This document shows, one piece after another, positions 47,921 to 61,400 of a stretch of DNA of 64,000 nt. The notes below the pieces were generated by a model. The model was given only the letters and a program-made list of their open reading frames with translations, did no database searches and had not been told where the DNA came from. Position 1 is the stretch's first letter. Each line of letters starts with the position of its first letter. Origin of the DNA: Phocoena phocoena (Eukaryota; Chordata; Mammalia; Artiodactyla; Phocoenidae); NCBI RefSeq assembly GCF_963924675.1, contig NC_089223.1, forward strand, positions 8,072,881 through 8,136,880, read 5' to 3'. Position numbers and translations under genes: made by a program.

Positions 47921-49286
47921 AGAGTCTGGGGGAGAAGGAACTGAAAGGGTGGTATATGTAATGCAACCAGCACTTATTGAGAAGTTATGCTGTGTTCATT
48001 TTCATAGATGTGGAAATGAAGAACTTGAGCACGCAGCTAATAAGTGGATGACATGAAGCCAGTACCCGAATGCCACAGCATTTCCACCATACGAAAGCTT
48101 TTAACGATGATAAAGTATTATACTCACCCATCAGTAACACACATTATCAACTGGCTACAGGAAATAAAGAATCCTTTCTTTTGGTCTGAGTTTTACATTT
48201 TGATGAGTGCATATATATTAAATAAGGTCTATACAGTCTAATAATGGCTGTCTGAACCAAAGACATACAGTGGACCAGAACAAACCTCTTTTGCTACTCT
48301 GAGCCAACAGTCAGAGAGTGTGTGTGTGTTGTGTGTAGTGTGTGTGCTGTGTAACGGTAGAAGCCAGCTGTAGTTGCAGCGGGGGAAGAAGTGGTTGCCA
48401 TGGGGTGTTGAAGCAAAGAGGAAGAAATAGAAAAGATGGAAAATCAAGTTTTCAATTGTATTCTTAATTGTATTCCTCTAAGAACATATGGAACTGACAG
48501 GTAGGCCGTCAGTTGTTTTTATGTAAAAAAAACCCCACAAACCTACAGTATTTCTTAACTCAAAGAATTATTATAAAACCTCGTTAAAGATTTATTTTAC
48601 AAAGCAAAACAGTGACATTTAAAACAGGTTCATGCTAATAGGAATACGGAATTTCTAGTTCGGTAAACTATTTTTCTTCAGTCACAGCAGAAATACAGAT
48701 GCTTGCTTTACTTAAGGCCCAAATAAAAGTAACTAATAAAACCAACATAATTAACATCCTTCCTCACTTATTTATTAGACTTATTTCATGTATATTAGAA
48801 GACTACTGGAAAAAATCCCATGGGGATAGAAATTATATAACTGTTTTTCCAAAGACACACCTCTTTAATTCTAATGATGGATCTTGCTTTTAAAACGGTG
48901 TATGCGGTTATTTCATTAACACGTATCTGATTGGCCTTGGTGGAGCCTACAGCGGCACACAGGGTTCACTTACTCAGGTTCTAAAATCCCGCAGAGCCGC
49001 CGTCGGGGGCAGAGAAGAAGGTGGCAAACAGTGAGGCAAGGCTGAAAGTCCTCCAGAGCTGGAGAGGCACTACTCAGGGTTCCCCTTCCCACCCCACCGA
49101 CTCCTTGATTTCACTAACTGATCCCAGTGTTCCCAATATGAGTCAAAACCTTCGCCAGAAACACTGAGTAATGATTTCAAATCAAAAGGCAAGTAATTAC
49201 AGTACATACTCACGGGGGATATGGCCAATACTTTATAAAAATTGTAAATGGAGTGTGATCATTAAAACTGTATAAAAATTAATAAA

Positions 49287-49320
49287 GAAGACAATTAGCT
49301 GTAATTTATGGCACATAAAT
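49287..49320. repeat. 34-bp sequence repeated at 51,463-51,496 (likely source copy)
   Basis: Starts GAAGACAATTAGCTG and ends GGCACATAAAT. It is identical over 34 bases to the copy 2.18 kb to the right. The surroundings differ, so this is not part of a longer repeat. Confidence 0.9.
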
Positions 49321-50073
49321 ACAGTTATATAGAAATTCATACAGAAGCTCTATTTTTTTTCTTAAAAAAGTGAATTTCTTCTAACAACAGAGGGACTGCA
49401 AGTTCTTCATAAAAAATGGTTAAAAATAAATTCTTTGAAACAACTTACATAATTGTTCTCCAACTTTCTGGGACAGTGAAAAATCCACATTTTTGCCAGA
49501 TGGAATCTCAGTTAGTGATCACTGCCAATAAATAAATGCTTGAGCACATTTTCCTGGAATGGGACTCCCTGGGCATGACTTTCTCCAAATCTCCCTCAGG
49601 AGCCCAGATAATAGTGTTTCTGTTCTCACAAAATAAGTCATGTCCCACACAACAGCTGCTACCACACCTGAGATCAGCTGCCTTAGACTGTCCCAGTGAC
49701 CTTTCACCCTGTTAAATGGTATTTCCTGGCAGGGGAGAAGCAGGCTTCAGCGGGGCTTCCTTAGAGAAATGTCAAAACGGGTTAGTGTGAGATGGTAACC
49801 GATTGGTAATCACAGCTGACTCTGCATCCTGCAAACATAAAATAAACTCTTCAAATTTCTGAGATACGAAATACTTAGCATGAGCACAAAATCTCTCAAT
49901 GGCAATACACTGGCTGATAAAATTAATTTACTTTCAAGTGGCATGCTTTGCTTTCAAGCAACTCGATAAATGAATAAGTGGAAATATATTAAGAAGGAAA
50001 GTGATCATTTGTATCACCAAAAACAGGTCACATTAAAAAAAATCACACAAATAAAACAGATTAATATAACAAA

Positions 50074-50358
50074 ACAGAAACAGACTCACAGACATAGAGA
50101 ACAAATCAGTGGTTACCTGTGGGGAGAGGGAAGGGGGAAGGACATGATAGGGGTAGGGGATTAAGAGGTATAAACTGCTATGTATAAAATAAGCTATAAG
50201 GATATATTATTATACAGCATAGGGAATATAGTCACTATTTTACAATAACTTTAAATGGAGAATAATCTATAAAAATTTTGAATTGCTATGTTGTACACCT
50301 GAACTATATAGCCCTGTAAATCAACTATAGTTCAATAAAAAAATAAAATTAAAAAAAT
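50074..50358 (+). mobile_element. L1 3' end
   Basis: ACTCACAGACATAGAGAACA, a G-rich tract, ATACAGCATAGGGAATATAG, TATGTTGTACACCTGAACTA and CAACTATAGTTCAATAAAAA mark an L1 3' UTR. Truncated at its 5' side. Confidence 0.82.
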
Positions 50359-50430
50359 CAGAGTAATGGTGCCTTAAAGTGTCAACACCTCTAGAGCATT
50401 TAAAATGATTTGATTTAAAAAACCATTTTA

Positions 50431-50640
50431 GGGCTTCCCTGGTGGCGCAGTGGTCAAGAGTCCGCCTGCCGATGCAGGGGACACAGGTTCATGCCCCGGT
50501 CCGGGAAGATCCCACATGCCGTGGAGCGGCTGGGCCCGTGAGCCATGGCCGCTGAGCCTGCGTGTCCGGAGCCTGTGCTCCGCAACGGGAGAGGCCACAA
50601 CAGTGACAGGCCCGCGTACCACAAAAAAATTAAAAAAATA
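50431..50640 (+). mobile_element. CHR-2-type SINE with 14-bp target-site duplication
   Basis: Full-length copy. AAAAAACCATTTTA at 50,417-50,430 is repeated at 50,640-50,653 after an A-rich tail interrupted by T. Confidence 0.94.
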
Positions 50641-51461
50641 AAAAACCATTTTAAATTCAATGTTTCAGAGAATTGGACCCACTGCATTAAATAACTGCAT
50701 ATGTGTTACATCTTCGTTCTGTAGTGCAATTCTTGTGTAGATATTAGAATTCATAAATGAATCCGAAAACTTTTTCTTCATTGAATTTTAGTGAGGAGAT
50801 ATACAAATTGGACAAAGAAATTTCAAATAAATTAGGAAATAAACTAGACTTATAAATAAATTAATACGTAAAGCTAATAAAAGCAATGGTCCCCTCCAAA
50901 TAGGCAACGCAGTTCATTCGTTATTTAAATAGGTGAAAAAATACATTGAAAAGTGAGTTATAATTCCATAATAAGTTTCCAAAATGCTGCTTCAGGAAGA
51001 CAACACTGAAATGTAAGTCAATCCAATTCGAAGAGTCTGGAAACAACCTAGTGAAATATTTTTGGACAAATATGAGTAACGCTGGAAATAACGTCAGCCT
51101 AGACTTCAGATCACTCTATGTAAAACAGATAGATGGTACTGAGTTTGGCCAAACCAAGTGATAACTGAATGGATACTCTGTTACTAAGAGAAGCTTAAAT
51201 GAGATAATATTGCCTCTCTTATCCTCAGTGAGATCACTACCACCACCTATTCTTTTCCATTTCCTTCACCCCTCCCCCTAGTTAACATTTTTATTACTCA
51301 ACCTCTAAATGATAGCTTTCATATTAGGTTTGGTCTTTGGTCTTTCCCACCACAAATCCAAACTGTACAGAAGTGACCTTCCCAAAACGCCGCTTTAATA
51401 ATAGCAGAAAGCTCTGATTGCTATTCATAGCTTAACAAAGTAAAATTCAAACTCTACACAG

Positions 51462-51507
51462 GGAAGACAATTAGCTGTAATTTATGGCACATAAATGGCA
51501 CATAAAT
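51462..51507. repeat. 46-bp insertion carrying the second 34-bp copy, flanked by 8-bp direct repeats
   Basis: 51,463-51,496 equals 49,287-49,320 base for base. An extra GGCACATAAAT follows in tandem (51,497-51,507). The whole is bounded by CTACACAG at 51,454-51,461 and 51,508-51,515. It reads as a small insertion of copied DNA. Mechanism not determined. Confidence 0.85.
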
Positions 51508-51710
51508 CTACACAGACAGGGCCCTTCTACTCCTCCATATCCACACACACTATCACTCTCTCCTTCACGTGAACTGGAGGTCCAGGCAGGCTGAGCTTGC
51601 CCACTGTCAGGCTCTGCTGTCCACTTTTCTCCTGTTCAGGCATTTCTCCTAGCCTGGAATCCCCCTCCTGAACCCATACCCAGTCGTCCAAACAAAACTC
51701 AGGCTTTCTG

Positions 51711-52068
51711 GGCTTCCCTGGTGGCGCAGTGGTTAAGAATCTGCCTGCCAATGCAGGCAACATGGGTTTGAGCCCTGGTCCGGGAAGATCCCACATGCTG
51801 CGGAGCAGCTAAGCCCGTGCGCCACAACTACTGAGCTTGCGCTCTAGAGCCCACGAGCCACAACCTGAGCCTGCGTGCTACAACTACTGAAGCCCACGTG
51901 CCTAGAGCCCGTGCTCTGCAACAAGAGAAGCCACCGTGATGAGAAGCCCACGCACCACAACGAAGAGTAGCCCCCGCTCACCGCAACTATAGAAAGCCCG
52001 CACACAGCAATGAAGACCCAATGCAGCCAAAAATAAATAAATTAAATAAATAAATTAAAACAAACCAA
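51711..52068 (+). mobile_element. CHR-1-type SINE (long form)
   Basis: Head GGGCTTCCCTGGTGGCGCAG, B-box-like GGTTTGAGCCCTGG, CAACTACTGAGC modules, GAAGACCCAATGCAGCC and a TAAATAAATTAAA tail. Target-site duplication: AAACTCAGGCTTTCTG just left of 51,711 and AAACTCAGCCTTTCTG from about 52,069, with one mismatch. Confidence 0.92.
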
Positions 52069-54239
52069 AAAACTCAGCCTTTCTGGGTTACTCATACGCT
52101 GCCTTTTCCAATTCCCCTACTCAGGGGATTTTATGCTCTTGAATGAGTGAAACCATAACTGTCAAGTGCAAAAGCAGTTCGGTTGTCACTCTATATGATT
52201 TCTCTAAAATTACTATGTCTTCCTTGAGACATATGTCATCCTTTAATTAAAAGACAGAAAAAAACATTTTTCTTATTGCAAACTATGCAATCTACGCTCA
52301 CACAGAAAATTTAGAAAATACAGAGAAAAAGAATGTACAAGTCAAGCACAAATTAATCACTTACATAACCGGTATTTCATACGATTCTATGTTCTTCCAT
52401 TCTTCTCTATTTATATGTAATATATATAATTATGTATAAAGATGGGACAAGGTGAAGGTGCTTAATGTCACTGAACCATAAACTTAAAAATGGCTGCAAT
52501 GGTAAATTTTATGTTATGTATATTTTACCACAACAAAAAATATAGGACCATGCAGTATAACATACTGCTACAACATACCGTTTTATAACATTAATTCTCA
52601 TTTAATAATCGGTAATATATTTCTGTGACATTTCTAATCCTCAAAAATACTTTTATGCTTATCTTATTATTTTTTATCCACGATGATAAGTTTAATCATT
52701 TGGTTCAAGTAGTGACTGTGAGATTTCTCCATTGTAAAAGAACCTTTCCTCTTTGTAATGAAAAATTGTCTGTGAGATGATGATTTGAGACTGTGGAAAT
52801 TTAGATTCCAGATGTTTGAGCATAGATTTTGAAGGCAGAGCCAACAGGACTTGCTTATGGACTGGCTGAGAAAAGTGGAGGAATCACAGATTTTTGGCCT
52901 GAGTAACTGGGTGAATGGTACAAATTACTGAGATGGGGGAAAACCTGAGTAGAAATGGGATTGTCTTTTTGTAGGCAGAGGTGTAAACTAGTTTTGTTTT
53001 ATATAGATTGAGTGTGATATGCTCATTAAATATCCAAGTATACTTGTCAGGTAGCCAATAGGCAGGGCTGGCCTCATAGGTATATGAAATTTGCAGTTTC
53101 ACAAGGCCCACACTCAGAAAGCCCCATATTTGGTTTAATGCTCTGCTGTTGTCATCTTGAAATTCTCAGTAATTTTTAACAGAGGGCTCCACATTTTCAC
53201 TTTGCACTGGGGGACACCCCAAAGTTAAGTAACTTGTCCTACCAACTGAATATAATAATTTCTAATATAACAGAGAGGCTGGAGCTGGAGGTATAATTTT
53301 GGAGGTCATAGGAATAAAGATGGTATTCAAAACCGTGGACCTGGATGGAAGCACGCAAGATGAGCACGGCTTGAGATGAGGTCACAGGACTGAGCCTTTT
53401 GGTGCTGTAACTTTGAGAGGTCTTGGAAAAGAAGACAGATTTTGCAAATAGGACTAATAAAGGGTGTCTAATAAGACAAGACAAGAGGAAAACCAGGAGA
53501 GTGTAGTATTACAGAAGCCAAGTGAAGAAAGTGCTTCAAAACAGAGTCATTAGTTGGGTCAAATCCTGCTGAGAGATAAGAGTAAGATGAGAACAGGAGA
53601 CTGACCTTTAGATTTGGCAAGATGGAGACTGCTGCTGCCCTTGACAAGAACAATTTCAGTGGTGTGTGGGGTGAAGAAAGAATGCGAAGAAAGCCTATAA
53701 CAACAGCAAGTACATAGAATCCTTTCCCAGAGCTCTAAAAGAGAAAAGGGATATTGTTTCTAGGCAGGATTAAAAAATATTGAGAGCTATTATAAAATGT
53801 TGCTATGCTGATGGGAAGAATCTGGAAGGGCAAAATTGATGTCATAGGGGAAGGAAGGGATTATTCTCCTTAGTCCTTGAGTGAGTGAGAGAGAATGGGT
53901 TCAGAGTACCAGCACAAGGGTTGACCCGAGAGAGGTACAAATTTGGTTCATCCACTGAGACAGGAGGGAAGGCAGAGTGTAAGGGTACAGGTATGGATAC
54001 ACCGGTAGATTTGGGAGGTAGGAGGCTAACAGGCATTCCTGATCACTGTGTGAAATAGGATAAAATCTTTGGGTTGTGCTGTAAGATTTTATAAATCTAA
54101 GCCATGCTTATTTCTCTACTAACCTGAAGTTCATGTTTTTAGAAAACCAAGGTGGTGAGAGAAGAAAAGAGCTAGTAGGTTTAGCTTTGTTTTTCTAACA
54201 TCAGACCCAGATGTTTGACAAGGAAACCAAAAAGACAGG

Positions 54240-55260
54240 TTAATGGGAAAGGAATAATCTTTTCAGCAAATGGTGCTGGGACAAATGAATATCCACATGC
54301 AAAAGAATGAAGATGGACCTGTACCTCACACCATATATAAAAATTAATTCAAAATGGATGAAATACCTAAACACAAGGGCAAAACTATAAAACCATTAGA
54401 AGAAAACATAGACGTAAATCTTCATGACCTTGGATTAGGCAATGGTTTCTTAGGACATCAAAATCATAAACAAAAGAAAAAAACAGATTAATTGGACTTC
54501 ATAAAGATAAGAAACTTCTGTGCTTCAAATGACACTATCAAAAAAGTGAAAAGACAACCCACAGAATGAGAAAATATTTGAAAATCATATATCTGATAAG
54601 GGTTAGTAGCAAGAACATATAAAGAACTCTTCCAACTCAACAGTAAAATGACAAACAATCCAACTTTTGAAAATGGACAAAGGATTTGAATGGACATTTC
54701 TCCAAAGAAGATATACAAATGACTCACAAACACATGAAAAGATGCCCACTATCATTACTCATTAGGGAAATACAAAACAAAACCACAATGAGATACCATT
54801 CTTCTACACCCAGCAGGATGAAGACAATAACAGGTGTTGGTAAGGATGTGGAGAAACTGGAAACATCATACATTGCTGGTGGGAATGCAAAACGAAGCAG
54901 CCACTTTGAGAAACAGCTTATCAGTTCTTCAAAAAGTCAAACACAGAGTTACCTTATGATCCAGAAATTCCACCCTGAGACATATACCCAAGAGAACTGA
55001 AAACATGTCCGTAGAAAGACTTGCACACAAACATTCATACTAGCATTATTCGTAATAGGCCAAGAGTAAAAACAACCCAAATGTCCACCAACTGATGAAT
55101 AAAAAAATGTGGTGTATATATACAATGGGACATTATTCAGTCATGAAAAGGAATGAAATACTGATACATGATATGATATGGATGAACCTCCAAATTGGAT
55201 ACTAAGTGAAAGAAGGTAGATCCAAAAGGACACATATTCTGTGATTCCAATTATATGAAA
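54240..55260 (+). mobile_element. Old L1 fragment (ORF2 3' part and start of 3' UTR)
   Basis: DNA motifs AAATGGTGCTGGGACAAATG, TTCAAAATGGATGAAATACC, CATTGCTGGTGGGAATGCAA and ATTATTCAGTCATGAAAAGG are in L1 ORF2 order. It is more diverged than the other L1 copies here, with many frame breaks. It lies 0.3 kb left of the young full-length L1. Confidence 0.85.
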
Positions 55261-57542
55261 TGGCAAGAATTAGTGGAAGCTTCCTAGAGGAGATGAAAAT
55301 TGACCATGGAAACAGTGGAACAAGGACACTCCAGATAAACGGCACACGTTAGCAAAGATACAGACATGTGAAACCACTGGGATATTTGAAAAATGTTGTT
55401 GCAATGTAGCCTGGGTATACAATAAAGAACTGTGGAAAAGTAAGTCAAGAATGTAGGATGAGCTAGATTTTTAAAGGCCTTGAACGACTTGAAATTTATT
55501 CAATGAGAAGTCCTCTTTGCTTTTACAGCACATCTATTACGTCACTTTAAAACCTTCTGCAGGAGGAGCTTCAAGATGGTGGAAGAGTAAGACGCGGGGA
55601 TCACCTTCCTCCCCACAGAAACATCAGAAATACATCTACATGTGGAACAACTCCTACAGAACACCTGCTGAACGCTGGCAGAAGACCTCGGACCTCCCAA
55701 AAGGCAAGAAACCCCCCCACGTACCTGGGTAGGGCAAAAGAAAAAAAAAAAAACAGAGACAAAAGAATAGGGACGGGACCTGCACCAGTGGGAGGGAGCT
55801 GTGAAGGAGGAAAGGTTTCCACACACTAGGAGCCCCTTCGCAGGCGGAGACGGCGGGTGGCGGAGGGGGGAAGCTTCGGAGCCGAGGAGGAGAGCGCAGC
55901 AATAGGGATGCGGAGGGCAAAGTGGGGAGATTCCCGCACAGAGGATCGGTGCCGACAACCCGAGAGGCTTCTCTGCTCACCTGCTGGGGGGGGGGGGGGG
56001 GGGCGGGGCTGGGAGCTGAGGCTCGGGCTTCGGTCGGAGCGCAGGGAGAGGACTGGGGTTGGCGGCGTGAACACAGCCTGAAGGGGGCTAGTGCGCCACA
56101 GATAGCCGGGAGGGAGTCCGGGAAAGTCTGGAGCTGCCAAAGAGGCGAGAGACTTTTTCTTCCCTCTTTGTTTCCTGGTGCGCGAGGAGAGGGGATTAAG
56201 AGTGCTGCTTAAAGGAGCTCCAGAGACGGGCGCGAGCCGCGACTAAAAGCGGGGACCCCAGAGATGGGCATGAGACGCTAAGGCTGCTGCTGCCGCCACC
56301 AAGAAGCCTGTGTGCGAGCACAGGTCACTCTCCACACCCCCTTCCGGGAGCCTGTGCAGCCCGCCACTGACAGGGTCCCGGGATCCAGGGACAACTTCCC
56401 TGGGAGAATGCACGGCGCGCCTCACGCTGGTGCAACATCACGCCGGCCTCTGCCGCTGCAGGCTAGGCCCTCATCCATATCCTCCCTCCCCCACCAGCCT
56501 GAGTGAGCCAGAGTCCCCGAATCAGCTGCTCCTTAAATCCAGTCCTCTCTGAGCGAAGAACAGACGCCTTCAGGAGACCTACATGCAGAAGCGGGTCCAA
56601 ATCCAAAGCTGAACCCCGGGAGCTTTGCGAACAAAGAAGAGAAAGGGAAATCTCTCCCAGCAGCCTCAGGAGCAGCGGATTAAATCTCCACAATCAACCT
56701 GATGTACCCTTCATCTGTGGAATACCTGAATAGACAAAGACTCATACCAAATTGAGGAGGTGGACTTTGGGAGTAAAGATATATATATTTTTCCCTTTTT
56801 CTCTTTTTGTGAGTGTGTATGTATATGCTTCTGCGTGTGATTTTGTCTGTATAGCTTTGCTTTTACCATTTGTCCTAGGGTTCTGTCCATCTTTTTTTTT
56901 TTCTTTTACTTTTTAAAATATTTTTCTTAATAATTATTTTTTATTTTAATAACTTTATTTTATATTATTTTACTTTATTTTATCCCCTTCCTTCCTTCCT
57001 TCCTTCCTTCCTTTCTTTCTACTTTTTCTCCCTTTTATTCTGAGCTGTGTGGATGAAAGGTTCTTGGTGCTCCAGCCAGGTATCAGGGCTGTGCCTCTGA
57101 GGTGGGAGAGCCAACTTCAGAACACTGGTCCACAAGAGACCTCCCAGCTCCATGTAATATTAAATGGAAGAAATCTCCCAGAGATCTCCATCTCAATGCC
57201 AAGACCCAGATTCACTCAACGACCAGCAAGCTACAGTGCTGGACATCCTACGCCAAACAACTAGCAAGACAGGAACGCAACCCCACCCATCAGCAGAGAG
57301 GCTGCCTAAAATCATAATAAGGTCACAGACACCCCAAAACACACCACCGGAGGCAGACCTGCCCACCAGAAAGCCAAGATACAGCCTCATCCACCAGAAC
57401 ACAGGCACTAATCCCCTCCACCAGGAAGCCTACACAACCCACTAAACCAACCTTAGCCACTGGGCGCAGACACCAAAAACAACGGGAACTACAAACCTGC
57501 AGCCTGCAAAGTGGAGACCCCAAACACAGTAAGATAAGCAAA

Positions 57543-58437
57543 ATGAGAAGACAGAGAAACACACAGCTGACGAAGGACCAAGGTAAAATCCCACCAGACC
57601 AAACAAATGAAGAGGAAATAGGCAGTCTACCTGAAAAAGAATTCAGAATAAAGATAGTAAAGATGATCCAAAATCTTGGAAACAGAATGGGGAAAATATA
57701 AGAAAGGTTTAACAAGGACCTACAAGAACTAAACAGCAAACAAACAATGATGAACAACACAATAAACGAAATAAAAAATTCTCTAGAAGGAATCAATAGC
57801 AGAATAACTGAGGCAGAAGAACGGATAAGTGAACTGGAAGAAAAATAGTGGAAGTAACTATCGCAGAGCAGAATAAAGAAAAAAAAAAATGAAAAGAATT
57901 GAGGCCAGTCTCAGAGACCACTGGTTCAATATTAAACGTACCAACACTTGAATTATAGGGGTCCCAGAAGAGGAAGAGAAAAAGAAAGGGACTGAGAAAA
58001 TATTTGAAGAGATTAGAGTTGAAAACTTCCCTAATATGGCAAAGGAAATAGTCAATCAAGTCCAGGAAGCACAGAGAGTACCATGAAGGATAAATCCAAG
58101 GAGAAACACACCAAGGCACATATTAATCAAACTATCAAAAATTAAATACACAGAAAAAATATTAAAAGCAGCAAGAGGAAAATAACAAATAACACACAAG
58201 GGAATCCCCATAAGGTTAACAGCTGATCTTTCAGCAGAAACTCTTCAAGCCAGAAGGGAGCAGCAGGACATATTTAAAGTGATGAAGGAGAAAAACCTAC
58301 AACCAAGATTACTCTACCCAGCAAGTATCTCGTTCAGATTTGTCGGAGAACTTAAAACCTTTACAGACAAGCAAAAGCTAAGAGATTTCAGCACCACCAA
58401 ACCAGCTTTACAACAAATGCTAAATGAACTTCTCTAG
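57543..58437 (+). pseudogene. L1 ORF1 (RNA-binding protein), disrupted
   Basis: Begins ATG at 57,543 with the peptide MRRQRNTQLTKDQGKIPPD. A TAA at 57,699-57,701 closes the frame after 52 codons, at a place where L1 ORF1 normally continues into its coiled coil. The expected terminal TAG at 58,435-58,437 is out of frame with the start (892 nt apart), so at least one indel occurred as well. In intact L1 this protein coats L1 RNA as trimers. Here it is only a relic. Confidence 0.85.
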
Positions 58438-58495
58438 GCAGGAAACACAAAAGAAGGAAAATACCTACAATAACAAACCAAAAACAACTAAGAAA

Positions 58496-61400
58496 ATGGT
58501 AATAGGAAGATACATATTGATAATTACCTTAAATGTAAATGGATTAAACGCTCCAACCAAAAGACATAAACTGGATGAATGGATGCAAATAAAGACCCGT
58601 ACATATGCTGTCTACCAGAGACCCACTTCAGACCTAGGGACATGTACAGACTGAAAGTGAGGGGATGGAAAAAGATATTACATGCATATGGAAATCGAAA
58701 GAAAGCTGGAGTAACAATTCTCATAACAGACAAAATAGACTTTAAAATAAGACTATTACAAGAGACAAAGAAGGGCACTACATAATGATCAAGGGATCGA
58801 TCCAAGAAGAAGATATAACAATTGTAAATATTCATGCACCCAACATAGGAGCACCTCAATACATAAGGCAAATACTAACAGCCATAAAAGGAGAAATCGA
58901 CAGTAACACAATCACAGTAAGGGAGTTTAACACCCCACTTTCACCATGGCCAGATCATCCAAAATGAAAATAAATAAGGAAACACAAGCTTTAAATGACA
59001 CACTAAACAAGATGTACTTAATTGATATTTATAGGACATTCCATCCAAAAACAACAGAATACACATTCTTCTCAAATGCTCATGGAACATTCTCCAGGAT
59101 AGATCATATCTTGGGTCACAAATCAAGCCTTGATAAATTTAAGAAAATTGAAATCGTATCAAGTATCTTTTCTGACCACAATGCCATGAGACTAGATATC
59201 AATTACAGGAAAGTATCTGTAAAAAATACAAGCACATGGAGGCTAAACAATACACTACTTAATAACCAAGAGATCACTGAAGAAATCAAAGAGGAAATCA
59301 AAAAATACCTAGAAACAAATGACAATGAAAACACAACGACCCAAAACCTATGGGATGCAGCAAGAGCAGTTCTAAGAGCGAAGTTTATAGCAATACAATC
59401 CTACCTCAAGAAACAAGAAAGATCTCTAATAAAAACCTAAACTTACACCTAAAGCAATTAGAGAAAGAAGAACAAAAAACCCCAAAGTTAGCAGAAGGAA
59501 AGAAATCATAAGTATCAGATCAGAAATAAGTGAAAAAGAAATGAAGGAAATGATAGCAAAGATCAATAAAACTAAAAGCCGGTTCTTTGAGAAGATAAAG
59601 AAAATCGATAAACCATTAGCCACACTCATCAAGAAAAAAAGGGAGAAGACTCAAATCAATAGAATTAGAAATGAAAAAGGAGAAGTAACAACTGACACTG
59701 CAGAAATACAAAAGATCATGAGAGATTACTACAAGCAACTGTATGCCAATAAAATGGACAACCTGGAAGAAATGGACAAATTCTTAGAAATGCACAACCT
59801 TCTGAGACTGAACCAGGAAGAAATAGAAAATATGGACAGACCAATCACAAGCACTGAAATTGAAACTGTGATTAAAAATCTTCCAACAAACAAAAGCCCA
59901 GGACCAGATGGCTTCACAGACGAATTCTACCAAACATTTAGAGAAGAGCTAACACCTATCCTTCGCAAACTCTTCCAAAATATAGCAGAGGGAGGAACAC
60001 TCCAAAACTCAATGTACAAGGCTACCATCACCCTCATACCAAAACCCAACGAAGATGTCACAAAGAAAACTACAGGCCAATATCACTGATGAACATAGAT
60101 GCAAAAATCCTCAACAAAATACTAGCAAACAGAATCCAACAGCACAGTAAAAGGATCATACACCATGATCAAGTGGGGTTTATTCCAGGAATGCAAGGAT
60201 TCTTCAATATATGCAAATCAATCAATGTGATACACCATATTAACAAATTGAAGAAGAAAAACCATATCATCTCAATAGATGCAGAGAAAGCTTTCGACAA
60301 AACTCAACACCCATTTATGATAAAAACACTCCAGAAAGTAGGCATAGAGGGAACTTTCCTCAACATAATAAAGTACACATATGAAAAACCCACAGCCAAC
60401 ATCGTCCTCAATGGTGAAAAACTGAAACCATTTCCACTAAGATCAGGAACAAGACAAGGCTGCCCTCTCTCACCACTATTATTCAACATAGTTTTGGAAG
60501 TTTTAGCCACAGCAATCAGAGAAGAAAAAGAAATAAAAGGAATCCAAATCGGAAAAGAAGAAGTAAAGCTGTCACTGTCTGCAGATGACATGATACTATA
60601 CATTGAGAATCCTAAAGGTGCTCCCAGAAAACTACTAGAGGTAACCAATGAATTTGGTAAAGTAGCAGGATACAACATTAATGCACAGAAATCCCTAGCA
60701 TTCCTATAAACTAATGCTGAAAAATCTGAACGTGAAATTAAGAAAACACTCCCATTTACCACTGCAACAAAAAGAATAAAATATCTAGGAATAAACCTAC
60801 CTAAGGAGACAGAAGAACTGTATGCAGAAAATTGTAAGACACTGATGAAAGAGATTAAAGATGATACAGACAGATGGACAGATATACCATTATCTTGGAT
60901 TGGAATAATCAATATTGTGAAAATGACTCTAGTACCCAAAGCAATCTACAGATTCAGTGCAATCCCTATCAAACTACCACTGGCATTTTTCACAGAATTA
61001 GAACAAAAAGTTTCACAATTTGTATGGAAATGCAAAAGACCCTGAATAGCCAAAGCAATCTTGAGGAAGAAAAATGGAGCTGGAGGAATCAGGCTCCCTG
61101 ACTTCAGCCTATACTACAAAGCTACAGTAATCAAGACAGTATGGTGCTGGCACAGAAACAGAAATATAGATCAATGGAACAGGATAGAAAGCCCAGAGAT
61201 AAACCCACACACATATGGTCATCTTATCTTTGATAAAGGAGGCAAGAATATACAGTGGAGAAAAGACAGCCTCTTCAATAAGTGGTGCTGGGAAAACTGC
61301 ACAGGTACGTGTAAAAGAAATTAGAACACTCCCTAACACCATACAGAAAAATAAACTCAAAATGGATTAAAGACCTAAATGTAAGGCCAGACACTATCAA

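Larger units (their letters stand above)
42661..55561. other. DNA upstream of the internal FAM13A promoter (long-isoform intron by inference)
   Basis: No RhoGAP-domain exon of the FAM13A long isoform was found here on the minus strand, nor any other gene. It holds MIRs, an L2, four SINEs, an L1 tail, an old L1 and a 34-bp repeat pair. Intervals 42,700-43,870, 44,080-45,900, 48,050-49,280 and 52,090-53,050 contain nothing I can name. 53,060-53,230 has a look of an old repeat (CAAGGCCCACACTCAGAAAG) but is unassigned. Confidence 0.65.

Noticed and set aside
58946..60709. Active endonuclease or reverse transcriptase gene
   Set aside because: Fragments of L1 ORF2 separated by frameshifts and stops.
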